Origin: Clostridiales bacterium
GTDB taxonomy: Bacteria; Bacillota; Clostridia; Saccharofermentanales; Saccharofermentanaceae
DNA: 64,000 nucleotides
Assembly: GCA_017527865.1 (NCBI GenBank)
Contig: JAFXPN010000029.1
Location: 1 to 64,000, forward strand
Reading direction: 5' to 3'
Shown here one piece after another: positions 26,888 through 35,629 of this stretch; the first letter of the stretch is position 1, and every line of letters begins with the position of its first letter. The translations under genes and the position numbers were made by a program. The notes beneath the pieces are model-generated. The model saw nothing but the letters and a program-made list of their open reading frames with translations. It made no database searches and was not told the DNA's origin.

Positions 26888-27820
26888 TCAGAAGTGCGTA
26901 TTCAGCATCTTGATGATGTTGGGAAGTTCATCGTCGACTTTGTCGTTGTCGAGCTGGCAGGTTCCCGCATTCGGATGTCCGCCTCCGCCGTATTCAAGGC
27001 AGAGCTGGCCGATATCCATTGTACCTGCTTTGTTGACGATGGACTTGCCGATCATTACCGCGGTATTCTGCTTCTTGAATCCCCATGCGACATGGACAGA
27101 AAATTCGATCTCAGGCCACATTGCATATACCATGAAACGGTTGCCGGAATAGATCGTCTCGAGGTTTCTCAAGTCGATGACGGCTACCTTATCTTTGATC
27201 ACTACCGTATCCTGAAGCTGCTTCTTGAACAGATCCTGCTGTTCGAAGTAAAGATCGACTCTTTCCTTAACATCGGGAAGAGCGAGGACTTCTTCGATCG
27301 TGTGGCTCGTGCAGTAATCAATGAGTTCCATCATAAGGTCATAATTGGAGATGCGGAAATCATGGAAACGTCCGAGACCTGTCCTTGCATCCATGAGGAA
27401 GTTCATAAGGACCCATCCTTCGGGGTGGAGGATCTCATCGACGGTAAAGTCCGCAGAATCGCCCTTGTCAACCGCGAGCATGATCTCTTCGGTTACCGTC
27501 TTGAATGTATCGGCGCCGCCGTAGTACTCGTAGACCACGCGGGCTGCAGACTTTGCAATTATGCAGATATACTGGTCCTTGATCTTCTCCATGTCGTTCC
27601 TTGCGAGCTCACTCTCGTGGTGGTCGAAGGCAAGGCCGACTCTCGGATCAAAGGGAAGATTGGTCGTAATATCATTTGACGACAGTTCGATCTTACCGTC
27701 CTGAACGTCTTTGGGGTGAACGAATTTGATATCACCGATAAGGTCGAGTTCTCTGAGAAGCATGGCGCATACAAGGCCGTCAAAATCGCTTCGTGTAACA
27801 AGACGCATCTTTTCTTCCAT
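26888..27820 (-). CDS. DHH family phosphoesterase
   Basis: 310 residues from the ATG at 27820, which follows GGAGGT; an in-frame upstream start at 27886 lacks one. The N-terminal DHH domain has SDFDGLVC near 11-18 and the DHHES motif near 66-70. The C-terminal DHHA1-like end has GGGGHPNAG. This family includes nano-RNases, c-di-AMP hydrolases and exopolyphosphatase-like enzymes; which applies cannot be decided by eye. Upstream, a TTGAGT-16-TATTAG element may be its promoter. Confidence 0.88.
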   Translation of the reverse strand: MEEKMRLVTRSDFDGLVCAMLLRELDLIGDIKFVHPKDVQDGKIELSSNDITTNLPFDPRVGLAFDHHESELARNDMEKIKDQYICIIAKSAARVVYEYYGGADTFKTVTEEIMLAVDKGDSADFTVDEILHPEGWVLMNFLMDARTGLGRFHDFRISNYDLMMELIDYCTSHTIEEVLALPDVKERVDLYFEQQDLFKKQLQDTVVIKDKVAVIDLRNLETIYSGNRFMVYAMWPEIEFSVHVAWGFKKQNTAVMIGKSIVNKAGTMDIGQLCLEYGGGGHPNAGTCQLDNDKVDDELPNIIKMLNTHF

Positions 27821-27957
27821 ATTATGAACCTCCGTATCAAAAAAGAGTTTATTAACTTCTAATATGATAGCAATAAAAAAACTCAAAAATATAAAACAGT
27901 ATGTAAATTTACGGATGTATAATCTGTTATATTATCCTTAAGGATCAAAGGTACCGA

Positions 27958-29586
27958 ATGGAGAAGAACGGAAAAAAATACATAAACATTGCCTGTATCG
28001 CGGCGTTTGCCGTCCTGTTCGCGGCCTACTTTTTCTACCACCGGAATACACAGCTCATATCATCCGACAATATGTTCATGCTTCCGATGCTCCTCGATTT
28101 CCTTGACGGGAATATCCTTTTGAAGGGATGGTCCGTAAACACATCCAGTTATATCTTCACTGATACAATATGGTGTCTTCCGGGGTTTCTTCTCGGAATG
28201 CCCGTGCCGGTCGTCATCAGTATGTGCGCCGCTTTTTTCCATGCGGGGTTTACGGCTGCCATGCTTTGGATCGTTCTGACGGATGAATATGAACAGGGAC
28301 GTATTAAAGGACCTGCGGCGGCAGCTGCTGCTTCAGCCGCTTATCTTATGCTTTTCGCTGTTGTGCCGTATAAAGGATATACGATAGAAAACCCGACTTA
28401 CATGTACTTCAATCTGTGTGTGCACGCGGGGACATTCCTTTTCATCGCTTTTGAGATGCTGATCCTGTATCTGTGGAGGCGTTCCGGATACAAGAAGGCG
28501 GTGTATCCCGTGGTATTTACCGTTTACGGGATCATGGGGCAGATGTCCGACAGCACTCCTTTAATGGTCTTCTTCGGTCCTTTGATGGTGTACAGCCTTT
28601 ATTACATCATCTGGCCCAAAGTTCCGAAGAACAGAAAGAAGGATATCTTCCTTATTTGTGACAGTATCTTTATCGTTATCGGAGCCGATCTTGTAAAAAA
28701 GCTCATCATGGCTTTGGGCGGGCTGAAGGTAGTCGGAGTCGGCATGGGCATCACGCCCGCAGACAGGATAATGCTCAATCTCAAGACCATGCTGATAAAG
28801 ATGCTCTTACTCTTCGGTTATGATACGGCGAACGGGATCGATATCAGCATCGGCCTTATCATCGCGTGTCTCATAATCGGTCTGATCGGCCTGTGCGTGA
28901 TATATCATGTGGTCCTTGCGTTTAAGGGAAAGCCCGACAGTATCGGACTTCTTCTTTCCCTGGGCATGATCTCCGATGTGATCGGAACCGTATTTATCAG
29001 CACGAACGGATCTGACGGGTTTGTATCTTCAAGGTATGTCATGGCGGTTGCTTTTTACGGAACGGCGCTGATTGCCAAGACCGTGCTGGGGCTGTCGCGG
29101 AATGCCGGCTTGCAGGTGCGTATATTGACCGCTTTTGTCCTGATCGTGTCGGCGGGATTTGCCGTAAACAATCTTAAGGATCTCAAGGATATCCCGAATT
29201 ACCGCGCCGACGGTGAAGCAGCTGCTGCTTATATCGAACAGAAAGGCGGAGGTGTCGGATACGGCGCGGCATGGGTTGCTGAGGCTGTGTCAACATATAT
29301 GGATTTTGACCCGATGATCCTTCCCGTCTGGTGGTCCTATGAGCCTTACATCTATCCCAATAAATTATTCGTTTATCCCGAATGGTACGACAGCAGGGAT
29401 ATCCATTATATCGTCCTTCAGTCAGATGAGACCGACGCCTATTCTGTCCTGGGCGCAAGATATGAATTCATCGATATTGCGGGAGAACCCGATGAGGATA
29501 TGGTATTCGGGAAATATGAAGTAATGTATTACGACCGGGATCTGTCAGATCTGCTGCTGGTCACGCCGGATTCGTTCGCTGACTGA
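27958..29586 (+). CDS. Large multi-pass membrane protein, glycosyltransferase-like topology
   Basis: 542 residues with about eleven hydrophobic segments in the first 405 and a soluble C-terminal domain of about 135 residues. The first extracellular loop holds SSDN soon after helix 1, where GT-C type enzymes carry an acidic catalytic residue. That layout suggests a lipid-linked sugar transferase, but no family motif is certain. AAAGGT precedes the ATG. It converges on plsC with 14 bases between. Confidence 0.7.
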   Translation: MEKNGKKYINIACIAAFAVLFAAYFFYHRNTQLISSDNMFMLPMLLDFLDGNILLKGWSVNTSSYIFTDTIWCLPGFLLGMPVPVVISMCAAFFHAGFTAAMLWIVLTDEYEQGRIKGPAAAAAASAAYLMLFAVVPYKGYTIENPTYMYFNLCVHAGTFLFIAFEMLILYLWRRSGYKKAVYPVVFTVYGIMGQMSDSTPLMVFFGPLMVYSLYYIIWPKVPKNRKKDIFLICDSIFIVIGADLVKKLIMALGGLKVVGVGMGITPADRIMLNLKTMLIKMLLLFGYDTANGIDISIGLIIACLIIGLIGLCVIYHVVLAFKGKPDSIGLLLSLGMISDVIGTVFISTNGSDGFVSSRYVMAVAFYGTALIAKTVLGLSRNAGLQVRILTAFVLIVSAGFAVNNLKDLKDIPNYRADGEAAAAYIEQKGGGVGYGAAWVAEAVSTYMDFDPMILPVWWSYEPYIYPNKLFVYPEWYDSRDIHYIVLQSDETDAYSVLGARYEFIDIAGEPDEDMVFGKYEVMYYDRDLSDLLLVTPDSFAD

Positions 29587-29600
29587 AAGTCTGATCTTTA

Positions 29601-30341
29601 TCAGCCCAGATCAGGATCCTGATGGAGGATCTCCATGTCATGCATCCACTTGCTCATGGCATCCGTGACTTTGTGGGCATCGTTGTCATGGTCCTTGCCG
29701 TAGATCGGTTCTCCGACATAGATTATCAGCTTTCTTCTCTTAAAAGGAGCTTTCCACGGGTGAGGCCACTTCTGTGTCCTCGGCCAGATCTGGTAAGCAC
29801 CCGAGATATAGACGGGGACCAGAGGGACGTTTGCCTTGACTGCGATATAAGCGGCGCCGTCCTTCATGGGACCGAGCTTGCCGTCGTGCGTCCTGGTGCC
29901 TTCGGGGAAGACGAAGCAGATGTTGCCTTTCTCGACTTCCTTCTTGGCTTTGATGAGACCTCTTACGGGGTTTCCGTAACGGTCTACCGCTATGCCTCTT
30001 CCGACCTTCATGATGAGGCGCCCCAGGTGTCCGTAATTGGTCTCAAGGTCGGCGCCCACGAGCGCGCACATCCACTTGAAATGTCCGCGGGGCAGGAATC
30101 TGTCGATGAGAACACCGTCAGCGAAACACTGGTGGTTCGAAGCGACGACATAGGGATTGTTCTTGGGGAAATTGTCTCTGCCGACGCACCTGAAGTCAGT
30201 CAGGATATCGGCAAGGAAAAGGAAACCGATCTTCGCAAGATTGCCTCTTATCCCTCTTTTGACGGGATATTTCTCATCCAGGTGCTTATGATGGTCCTTC
30301 GTATTTGCCTGTGCAGCCTGCGCCTTGTTGTCTTCAGCCAT
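29601..30341 (-). CDS. plsC: 1-acyl-sn-glycerol-3-phosphate acyltransferase (PlsC family)
   Basis: 246 residues. The acyltransferase motif NHQCFAD places the catalytic His at 70 and Asp at 75; the phosphate-binding FPEGTR lies at 145-150, and VPLVPVYISG follows. It transfers the second acyl chain to make phosphatidic acid. The ATG at 30341 is chosen because AGAGGA precedes it and the promoter at 30372-30399 leaves room for a short leader; a start at 30371 would fall at or before the transcription start. Divergent to an acyl-CoA synthetase gene. Confidence 0.92.
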   Translation of the reverse strand: MAEDNKAQAAQANTKDHHKHLDEKYPVKRGIRGNLAKIGFLFLADILTDFRCVGRDNFPKNNPYVVASNHQCFADGVLIDRFLPRGHFKWMCALVGADLETNYGHLGRLIMKVGRGIAVDRYGNPVRGLIKAKKEVEKGNICFVFPEGTRTHDGKLGPMKDGAAYIAVKANVPLVPVYISGAYQIWPRTQKWPHPWKAPFKRRKLIIYVGEPIYGKDHDNDAHKVTDAMSKWMHDMEILHQDPDLG

Positions 30342-30371
30342 GTGCGTCCTCTTTCTCGAAAAGATATTCAT

Positions 30372-30399
30372 ATAATAACGATAATATGCGCCGTGTCAA
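30372..30399 (-). promoter_or_regulatory. plsC promoter
   Basis: On the minus strand, a consensus TTGACA (30399-30394) is followed after 16 bases by TATTAT (30377-30372). This is the best -35 match in the window and fits the 5' end of plsC. Confidence 0.75.
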
Positions 30400-30406
30400 A
30401 GGCGTG

Positions 30407-30435
30407 TTTACTTAAAATAGTCAAAATGTTATCAT
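30407..30435 (+). promoter_or_regulatory. Promoter of the acyl-CoA synthetase gene
   Basis: TTTACT at 30407-30412 and TATCAT at 30430-30435 with a 17-base spacer, 27 bases before the ATG. It is back to back with the plsC promoter, so the two could share a regulator binding between them. Confidence 0.5.
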
Positions 30436-30461
30436 CATATAGTTTTTGTTACGGAGGCATT

Positions 30462-32300
30462 ATGCGCGAGATTACGGGAAAAGCTATATATAAAGCGGAA
30501 CGTTTTGAGAATATACGTGATCTTATGATGCATTCCTGTGAAGTGAATGCGGCGCTCGATGCTTTTATATTCAGAAGAAATCCCAAGGAATCCGAGACAC
30601 ACAGAACTTTCGCAGAGTATGCGGATGACATCAAGAGTCTTGGTACTTATATCCTTAACAGTAAGTACAAGGGAGAGCGTCTTGCTGTAGTAGGCGCGAA
30701 TTCTTACGAGTGGCATCTTTGCTACAACGCCATCCTCGACACGGACAGCGTGGGCGTGCCCCTTGACAGGATGCTTCCGGAGGACGAGCTCATTGCGCTC
30801 CTCGAGAGATCGCAGGCGAAGGTTATTTTCTACCAGCAAAAGCACCACAGCATGATGGTCTCCATCGCCGCCAAGCAGAAGGAAGGAACTATCAAGTCCT
30901 GCATCGAGAGATTCGTATGTATGTATAAGGACGGCCTCGGCAAGGGAGAAGATCTCTCGATCGACGGATTCGAGGATCTGTATGAATGGATCGCCGGGGG
31001 CAAGGCTCTGCGCGAGAAGGGAGACAATTCTTTCATGACGACTCCCATCGATCCCGATGAGCCGCGTATCATCCTGTTTACATCAGGTACTACTTCCATG
31101 AGTAAGGGCGTGCTCCTCACACATCGAAATATCTGTTCCAATGTGTATTCTATCGCACAGACTCTTCTGGTTATGCCCGGAGACCGTGCTTTCTCCATAC
31201 TTCCGCTGCATCACACTTTCGAGAATACATGCGACTTTTTTATTCTTTTCGCCGGCGGATGCCTGTGTCTCTCGGACGGCCTGCGCTACATCGTAAAGAA
31301 CCTGAAGGAATGGCATCCCGAAGTGTGCATTTCGGTGCCGCTTCTTTATGAGAATATCTACTCCAAGATCGAGGAAGGCATCAAGGCTTCCGGCAAGGAG
31401 AAGCTCATCAATATCATGGTGCCTGTTACCAAGTTCCTTAAGAAGTGCGGACTCGATGTAAGACGTGCTGTTTTCAAGGAGATCCTTGATAACCTCGGCG
31501 GAGACATGAGAATGATCGTTATCGGAGGCGCAGGTATCGACAAGAAGTATATCGATGCATTCACGAACTTCGGTATCGACTTCTTCATGGGTTACGGTCT
31601 TACAGAGACCAGCCCCGTTATCTCCGTTACGAATGAAGTCTGCAATGTGCATGGCAGTGTAGGACGTCCGCTTGTAGGCGTTGCTGCAGCGATCGATACC
31701 GAGGAGACGGGTGCCAACGTAATCGGCGAGATTATAACCAAGTCCGACTGCATCATGAAGGGTTACTTCGAGAATGAAGAGGCTACAAGGGAAGTCATCG
31801 ATGAGAACGGCTGGTTCCATACCGGCGATATGGGTTACATAGATAAGACCGGGTCCATCCATATTACCGGGCGTGTAAAGTCCATGATCGTCCTTACATC
31901 CGGAAAGAAGGCATTCCCGGAAGAGATCGAGGCGCTGATAACCGAGATAAAAGGAGTTACCGAGGCATTTGTCTGGGGCGCCGGAAACGACCGCGGACAG
32001 ATAGATATCTCTGCAAAGCTTCTGATCGACCGCAAGGTGATAGGCGGAGAGCTCGGATTGGGCAGAGATGCCCTTGATAATGAGGTCGGTGAATACCTTG
32101 ATGATCAGATGAGGATCGTGAACCATAAGATGCCCAATTACAAGATCGTGCATAATTACGTATTCTCCGAAGAGGATATGATCAAGACTACGACTTTGAA
32201 GATCAAGCGTCCCAAGGAGCAGGAAGCAATCGAGAATAAGCTTGCCGCGGCAGGCGTATCGCTCCGCGAGATCAACGGAAAGAATATCGATAATATCTGA
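30462..32300 (+). CDS. AMP-forming long-chain acyl-CoA synthetase
   Basis: 612 residues from the ATG at 30462, which has ACGGAGG before it; the frame is open for 280 more codons upstream but that part is antisense to plsC. The adenylation motifs are present: FTSGTTSMSKG near 206-216, GYGLTETSP near 378, and HTGDMG near 453. It activates a fatty acid to the acyl-adenylate and then the CoA thioester. With divergent plsC it forms a lipid-uptake or phospholipid pair; the chain length is not readable. Confidence 0.88.
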   Translation: MREITGKAIYKAERFENIRDLMMHSCEVNAALDAFIFRRNPKESETHRTFAEYADDIKSLGTYILNSKYKGERLAVVGANSYEWHLCYNAILDTDSVGVPLDRMLPEDELIALLERSQAKVIFYQQKHHSMMVSIAAKQKEGTIKSCIERFVCMYKDGLGKGEDLSIDGFEDLYEWIAGGKALREKGDNSFMTTPIDPDEPRIILFTSGTTSMSKGVLLTHRNICSNVYSIAQTLLVMPGDRAFSILPLHHTFENTCDFFILFAGGCLCLSDGLRYIVKNLKEWHPEVCISVPLLYENIYSKIEEGIKASGKEKLINIMVPVTKFLKKCGLDVRRAVFKEILDNLGGDMRMIVIGGAGIDKKYIDAFTNFGIDFFMGYGLTETSPVISVTNEVCNVHGSVGRPLVGVAAAIDTEETGANVIGEIITKSDCIMKGYFENEEATREVIDENGWFHTGDMGYIDKTGSIHITGRVKSMIVLTSGKKAFPEEIEALITEIKGVTEAFVWGAGNDRGQIDISAKLLIDRKVIGGELGLGRDALDNEVGEYLDDQMRIVNHKMPNYKIVHNYVFSEEDMIKTTTLKIKRPKEQEAIENKLAAAGVSLREINGKNIDNI

Positions 32301-32383
32301 ATTTGTTCCTATTGTAATCAGCCTCGGAGGTAGTATATGGGACTTAATGTCATGGTAGGAAGGGATATTAATAGGACAGTTTA

Positions 32384-32434
32384 AAAACCGTCATGGAGTA
32401 TAATAATTGTATTATCACTTCAAGGCGGTTTTTT
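32384..32434 (+). promoter_or_regulatory. Long hairpin with T-run that contains the addB promoter and ribosome site
   Basis: AAAACCG (32384-32390) pairs with CGGTTTT (32426-32432), and an inner arm pairs TGGAGTATAATA with its complement across an ATTG loop with one bulged base. A T-run ends it, as in an intrinsic terminator. The 5' arm holds a perfect TATAAT (32399-32404), and the 3' arm holds AAGGCGG, the only ribosome site for addB. Transcripts entering from upstream would fold and stop; ones starting inside would not form the hairpin. Confidence 0.55.
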
Positions 32435-32436
32435 GT

Positions 32437-35400
32437 ATGATCAGGATAATACCCTATACAATTTATAAGCCCGTGACGGAGTTTGCCGTTGAAGAGCAGA
32501 TGAAGTCTGTGAAGAAGGGGCAGCAGACTGTCTTTATCGTGCCTGAACAGGTTAAGGCCTCTGTGGAGAGGCTGGTGTTTGACCGGCTTGTTAAGGGAAA
32601 GCCTTCAAGTAACGATATAGCAACTTCGTTCGGTCCCGTCAGTGCGGGAACGCTTGATACAGACGTATTGAGCTTTGTGCGTTTGTCGCATAAGATCCTG
32701 TCAATGACGGGCAGGACAATTGCTTCCGATGATTCGGTCCTACGGAATGTGATCTATCGCGTCCTGACGGATTCGCCTTCCGATTTCCCTAATTTTAACC
32801 GCCTGAGCCGCCACTTCGAGTATGTTGATATGCTGGTCAATCTGATAGGTGACTTCCATCGTTATGATATCGGCCCTGATAAGATCGAAGCGTTTATCGG
32901 CAGCGAAGGTGATGCTGACGGGAAACTCACAGAAATGCTGCTCCTTATGAGAAGGACGGATGAGATCGGCAGGAAGTACGGACTGCCTGTTGGTGAGACT
33001 TTGCCTGATGCTGCTGCCAAAGCAGTCATGTCTTTGGCTCAAGGCGTTCCTGCAAGATTTAAGCCGCTTGCTTCCTTTGTTAAGTCGAGATTCGTTATAA
33101 CAGGCCTCGGCAGTGTGCGCAATCTTACTCCGCAGGAGAAGAGACTTATCAAAGCACTGTCTGATGCAGGCGCGGAAGTTATCGTTTATGCATCTTCCGG
33201 AAATGAAGGTGACGACGGTGCCTTCGGCGAGTTCGGAAAGAATACGATCTCTGATCTCGAGAGAGCAGGCGGGGCGGTGTGTGAACCTTCGCTTTTCGAG
33301 CAGGAGGATGCCAACAGGCTTAATGTTATCGCAAGACATTACGCGCGCGGCGACATGGATGTGAATGTGTCTTCGATGCCGCAGGACGATTCAGTCGAGC
33401 TCCTTTCTTATGCGTATCCCGATGATGCGGTTTCTTATGTGGCGAACGAGATCAACAAGCTCGTGCGTGCAGACAGGAAGTACCGGTACAGCGACATCAG
33501 GATATTGTGTGCGGATGACGATTATAAGGATCACATCAAGAGTATCTTCAGTCTGTTCGATCTGCAGGCTTTTATCGATAAGAAGGTCATACTCATGAAT
33601 ACGCCGGTCGTAAGATTCGTGACCGGACTTCTCGATCTGTCGATATACGATTACGATGCCGATTCCGTATTGAAGATCCTTCGTACGGGCGTGCTCACGG
33701 GAGCCAGAAGGGATCTGGTCGATGTGTTCGATAATTATCTTCTCCGCGAGAATATCCGCAGCAGGAGCAGGCTGTTCAACGAGAATTTCTATAAGCTCAC
33801 GTTCGAAGCAGACGGAGAGCAGATCAGGAAAGATGATTTTATGATCTTTGATGACGGAAAGCTTATCGAAGACGGGCCTTCGTATCTGTATGAGAATATC
33901 GTCAGGAAGGTGCTCGTTCCATTGAGCGCGATCACGGATCAGATCGATGAGAAGACTACTGTCGCGGGCAAGGCAGAATCTCTTGCGGAGTATGTCGGCA
34001 GCCTTAAGGAAGAAGTCGAAGCTTTACGCGATGAGTTTATCGACCGCGGTGATCAGGATACGGCTCTGGCGATAGTCAAAGGTTATACGGAGATCATGGA
34101 TCTTCTGTCGTCTTTGACGGGCGAGCTCAATGAGGTTGAGATCTCACGCGAGCAGTTCGCTGCTTTGATCAGGACCGACATGAAGAATAAGGCATCGGGA
34201 AGCATTCCTCTTTGCGCCGATTCCGTTCAGATAACGTCAGTTGAATCGTCTGTTTATACGTCGTGCAAGGTGCTTTATATCCTTGGCGCGAACGCTGAGA
34301 ATTTTCCCCACAGATCTTCACATGAAGGTATCCTTCCTATGTCCGCTCTTAAGGCTTTGGGACTTCCGGATAAGACTCAGATGAGATCGAGACAGGAGTT
34401 TATCGAGTCATCGCTTCTTCTTAACAGTGCTTCTGATAAGCTTTGCTTTATCACACCGGCTTCCGATATGCCGAGTTCTGTATTCACATACATAAGAAGA
34501 GCGCTTCAGGAAGGTGAAGATGAGTATCCGATCCCGACCGGAGGATTCGAGACTCCCGTATACGGCGATCCTGTTGTAAGACGTCACGATGCTTCGGATG
34601 AGCAGTCGAGCTTCATCACGCCTTCCCATATGCATGAACTTCTGTCCGGAAGGAATATCTGCAGTGTATCTTCGATAGAGAAGTATAACAGCTGTCCTTT
34701 GCAGTATATGCTCGATCATGCGCTGCGCATCAAGGTCAGGACGGACGGAACAAAGGTGGAAGGCAATGAGTTCGGAAGTCTTAGCCATTCAATGTTCGAA
34801 TTCGCCATGACCGACGTTAAGAAGGAGCTTGCCGATAAGACGATCGATCAGCTGATCGAAGAGGCTGTTCCGGAGAAGATCGGGAAGCTTGCCGATGATT
34901 ATTTCAGAAGAGCCGTAGCTGATGAGCAGATCAAGAATCCCGATAAGTTCACTGACAGGTATGCCATATATCCGGGCCTCAAGGTTAAGAGGATATTCAG
35001 CAAGGCGTACCCTGCGATGCTCGACTACTATAAGGAGTCAGGTTACAGACCTGATGCGTTCGAGGTGAAGGTGGAAGACTTCGATCATAAGATCGATATC
35101 ACGACGACGGCTGACGGCATCGAGTTCGAGTTTAAGTTCAAGGGTTCGATCGACAGAGTGGATAAGAATGAAGACGGTCTGTTAAGAGTCGTCGACTATA
35201 AGTCCTATGCCAAGGATGTGGACGGAAAGAAGCTTGCCGACGGCGTGCAGATCCAGCTTTTCGCTTATGCGTACGGGCTTGAGAAGCAGCCCGGAGTTAA
35301 GGTGGATGATGTCGGATATATCGGGATCTACCTGCCTACGAAGAAGTCTGATAAGGGTAAGAAGCCGGAACTGTTCGAATACTTAAGCGCGAGTAAGAAG

Positions 35401-35628
35401 AAATACGATATCGTACCCATGATCGAGTATGCGGGGAACAAGCTCGAGGATACCTGCTCGAAGATCGCGCAGGGTAAGGGCGCGGCGAAGCTGACGGCGA
35501 GCGAGTACGACGGAGCATGTACTTTCTGCAGTTTCAAGGGCGCGTGCGGAAGGCTGCTCAATGTCGATGACAAGCCGGGGTCGGAAGAAGTCAAGGCGTT
35601 GGATACGTTATGGAAGAAGGGTAAGTAA
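32437..35628 (+). CDS. addB: ATP-dependent helicase/nuclease subunit B (AddB)
   Basis: 1063 residues. With AddA it processes double-strand breaks for recombination. The C-terminal nuclease shows VVDYKS near 918, and four cysteines (C753, C1028, C1031, C1037) match the iron-sulfur staple of AddB. The N-terminus keeps the inactive-helicase fold but lacks the Walker A motif many AddB proteins have there (it reads IIPYTIYKPV). Start chosen at 32437, 8 bases after AAGGCGG. addA follows after one base. Confidence 0.92.
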   Translation: MIRIIPYTIYKPVTEFAVEEQMKSVKKGQQTVFIVPEQVKASVERLVFDRLVKGKPSSNDIATSFGPVSAGTLDTDVLSFVRLSHKILSMTGRTIASDDSVLRNVIYRVLTDSPSDFPNFNRLSRHFEYVDMLVNLIGDFHRYDIGPDKIEAFIGSEGDADGKLTEMLLLMRRTDEIGRKYGLPVGETLPDAAAKAVMSLAQGVPARFKPLASFVKSRFVITGLGSVRNLTPQEKRLIKALSDAGAEVIVYASSGNEGDDGAFGEFGKNTISDLERAGGAVCEPSLFEQEDANRLNVIARHYARGDMDVNVSSMPQDDSVELLSYAYPDDAVSYVANEINKLVRADRKYRYSDIRILCADDDYKDHIKSIFSLFDLQAFIDKKVILMNTPVVRFVTGLLDLSIYDYDADSVLKILRTGVLTGARRDLVDVFDNYLLRENIRSRSRLFNENFYKLTFEADGEQIRKDDFMIFDDGKLIEDGPSYLYENIVRKVLVPLSAITDQIDEKTTVAGKAESLAEYVGSLKEEVEALRDEFIDRGDQDTALAIVKGYTEIMDLLSSLTGELNEVEISREQFAALIRTDMKNKASGSIPLCADSVQITSVESSVYTSCKVLYILGANAENFPHRSSHEGILPMSALKALGLPDKTQMRSRQEFIESSLLLNSASDKLCFITPASDMPSSVFTYIRRALQEGEDEYPIPTGGFETPVYGDPVVRRHDASDEQSSFITPSHMHELLSGRNICSVSSIEKYNSCPLQYMLDHALRIKVRTDGTKVEGNEFGSLSHSMFEFAMTDVKKELADKTIDQLIEEAVPEKIGKLADDYFRRAVADEQIKNPDKFTDRYAIYPGLKVKRIFSKAYPAMLDYYKESGYRPDAFEVKVEDFDHKIDITTTADGIEFEFKFKGSIDRVDKNEDGLLRVVDYKSYAKDVDGKKLADGVQIQLFAYAYGLEKQPGVKVDDVGYIGIYLPTKKSDKGKKPELFEYLSASKKKYDIVPMIEYAGNKLEDTCSKIAQGKGAAKLTASEYDGACTFCSFKGACGRLLNVDDKPGSEEVKALDTLWKKGK

Positions 35629-35629
35629 T

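Noticed and set aside
26618..27679. 353-codon plus-strand frame opposite the EAL and DHH genes
   Set aside because: It spans two unrelated minus-strand genes and has no ribosome site.
29622..30461. Long N-terminal extension of the acyl-CoA synthetase frame
   Set aside because: It is antisense to plsC; the ATG at 30462 has a promoter and ribosome site.
31083..32153. 356-codon open frame on the minus strand opposite the acyl-CoA synthetase
   Set aside because: Shadow frame; no start signal, no recognisable fold, and the sense frame has all the adenylation motifs.
32337..32384. 15-codon ORF behind GGAGGT after the acyl-CoA synthetase
   Set aside because: Too short to judge and ends at the hairpin; no sign of conservation can be seen. 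It could be a leader peptide, but nothing supports that.
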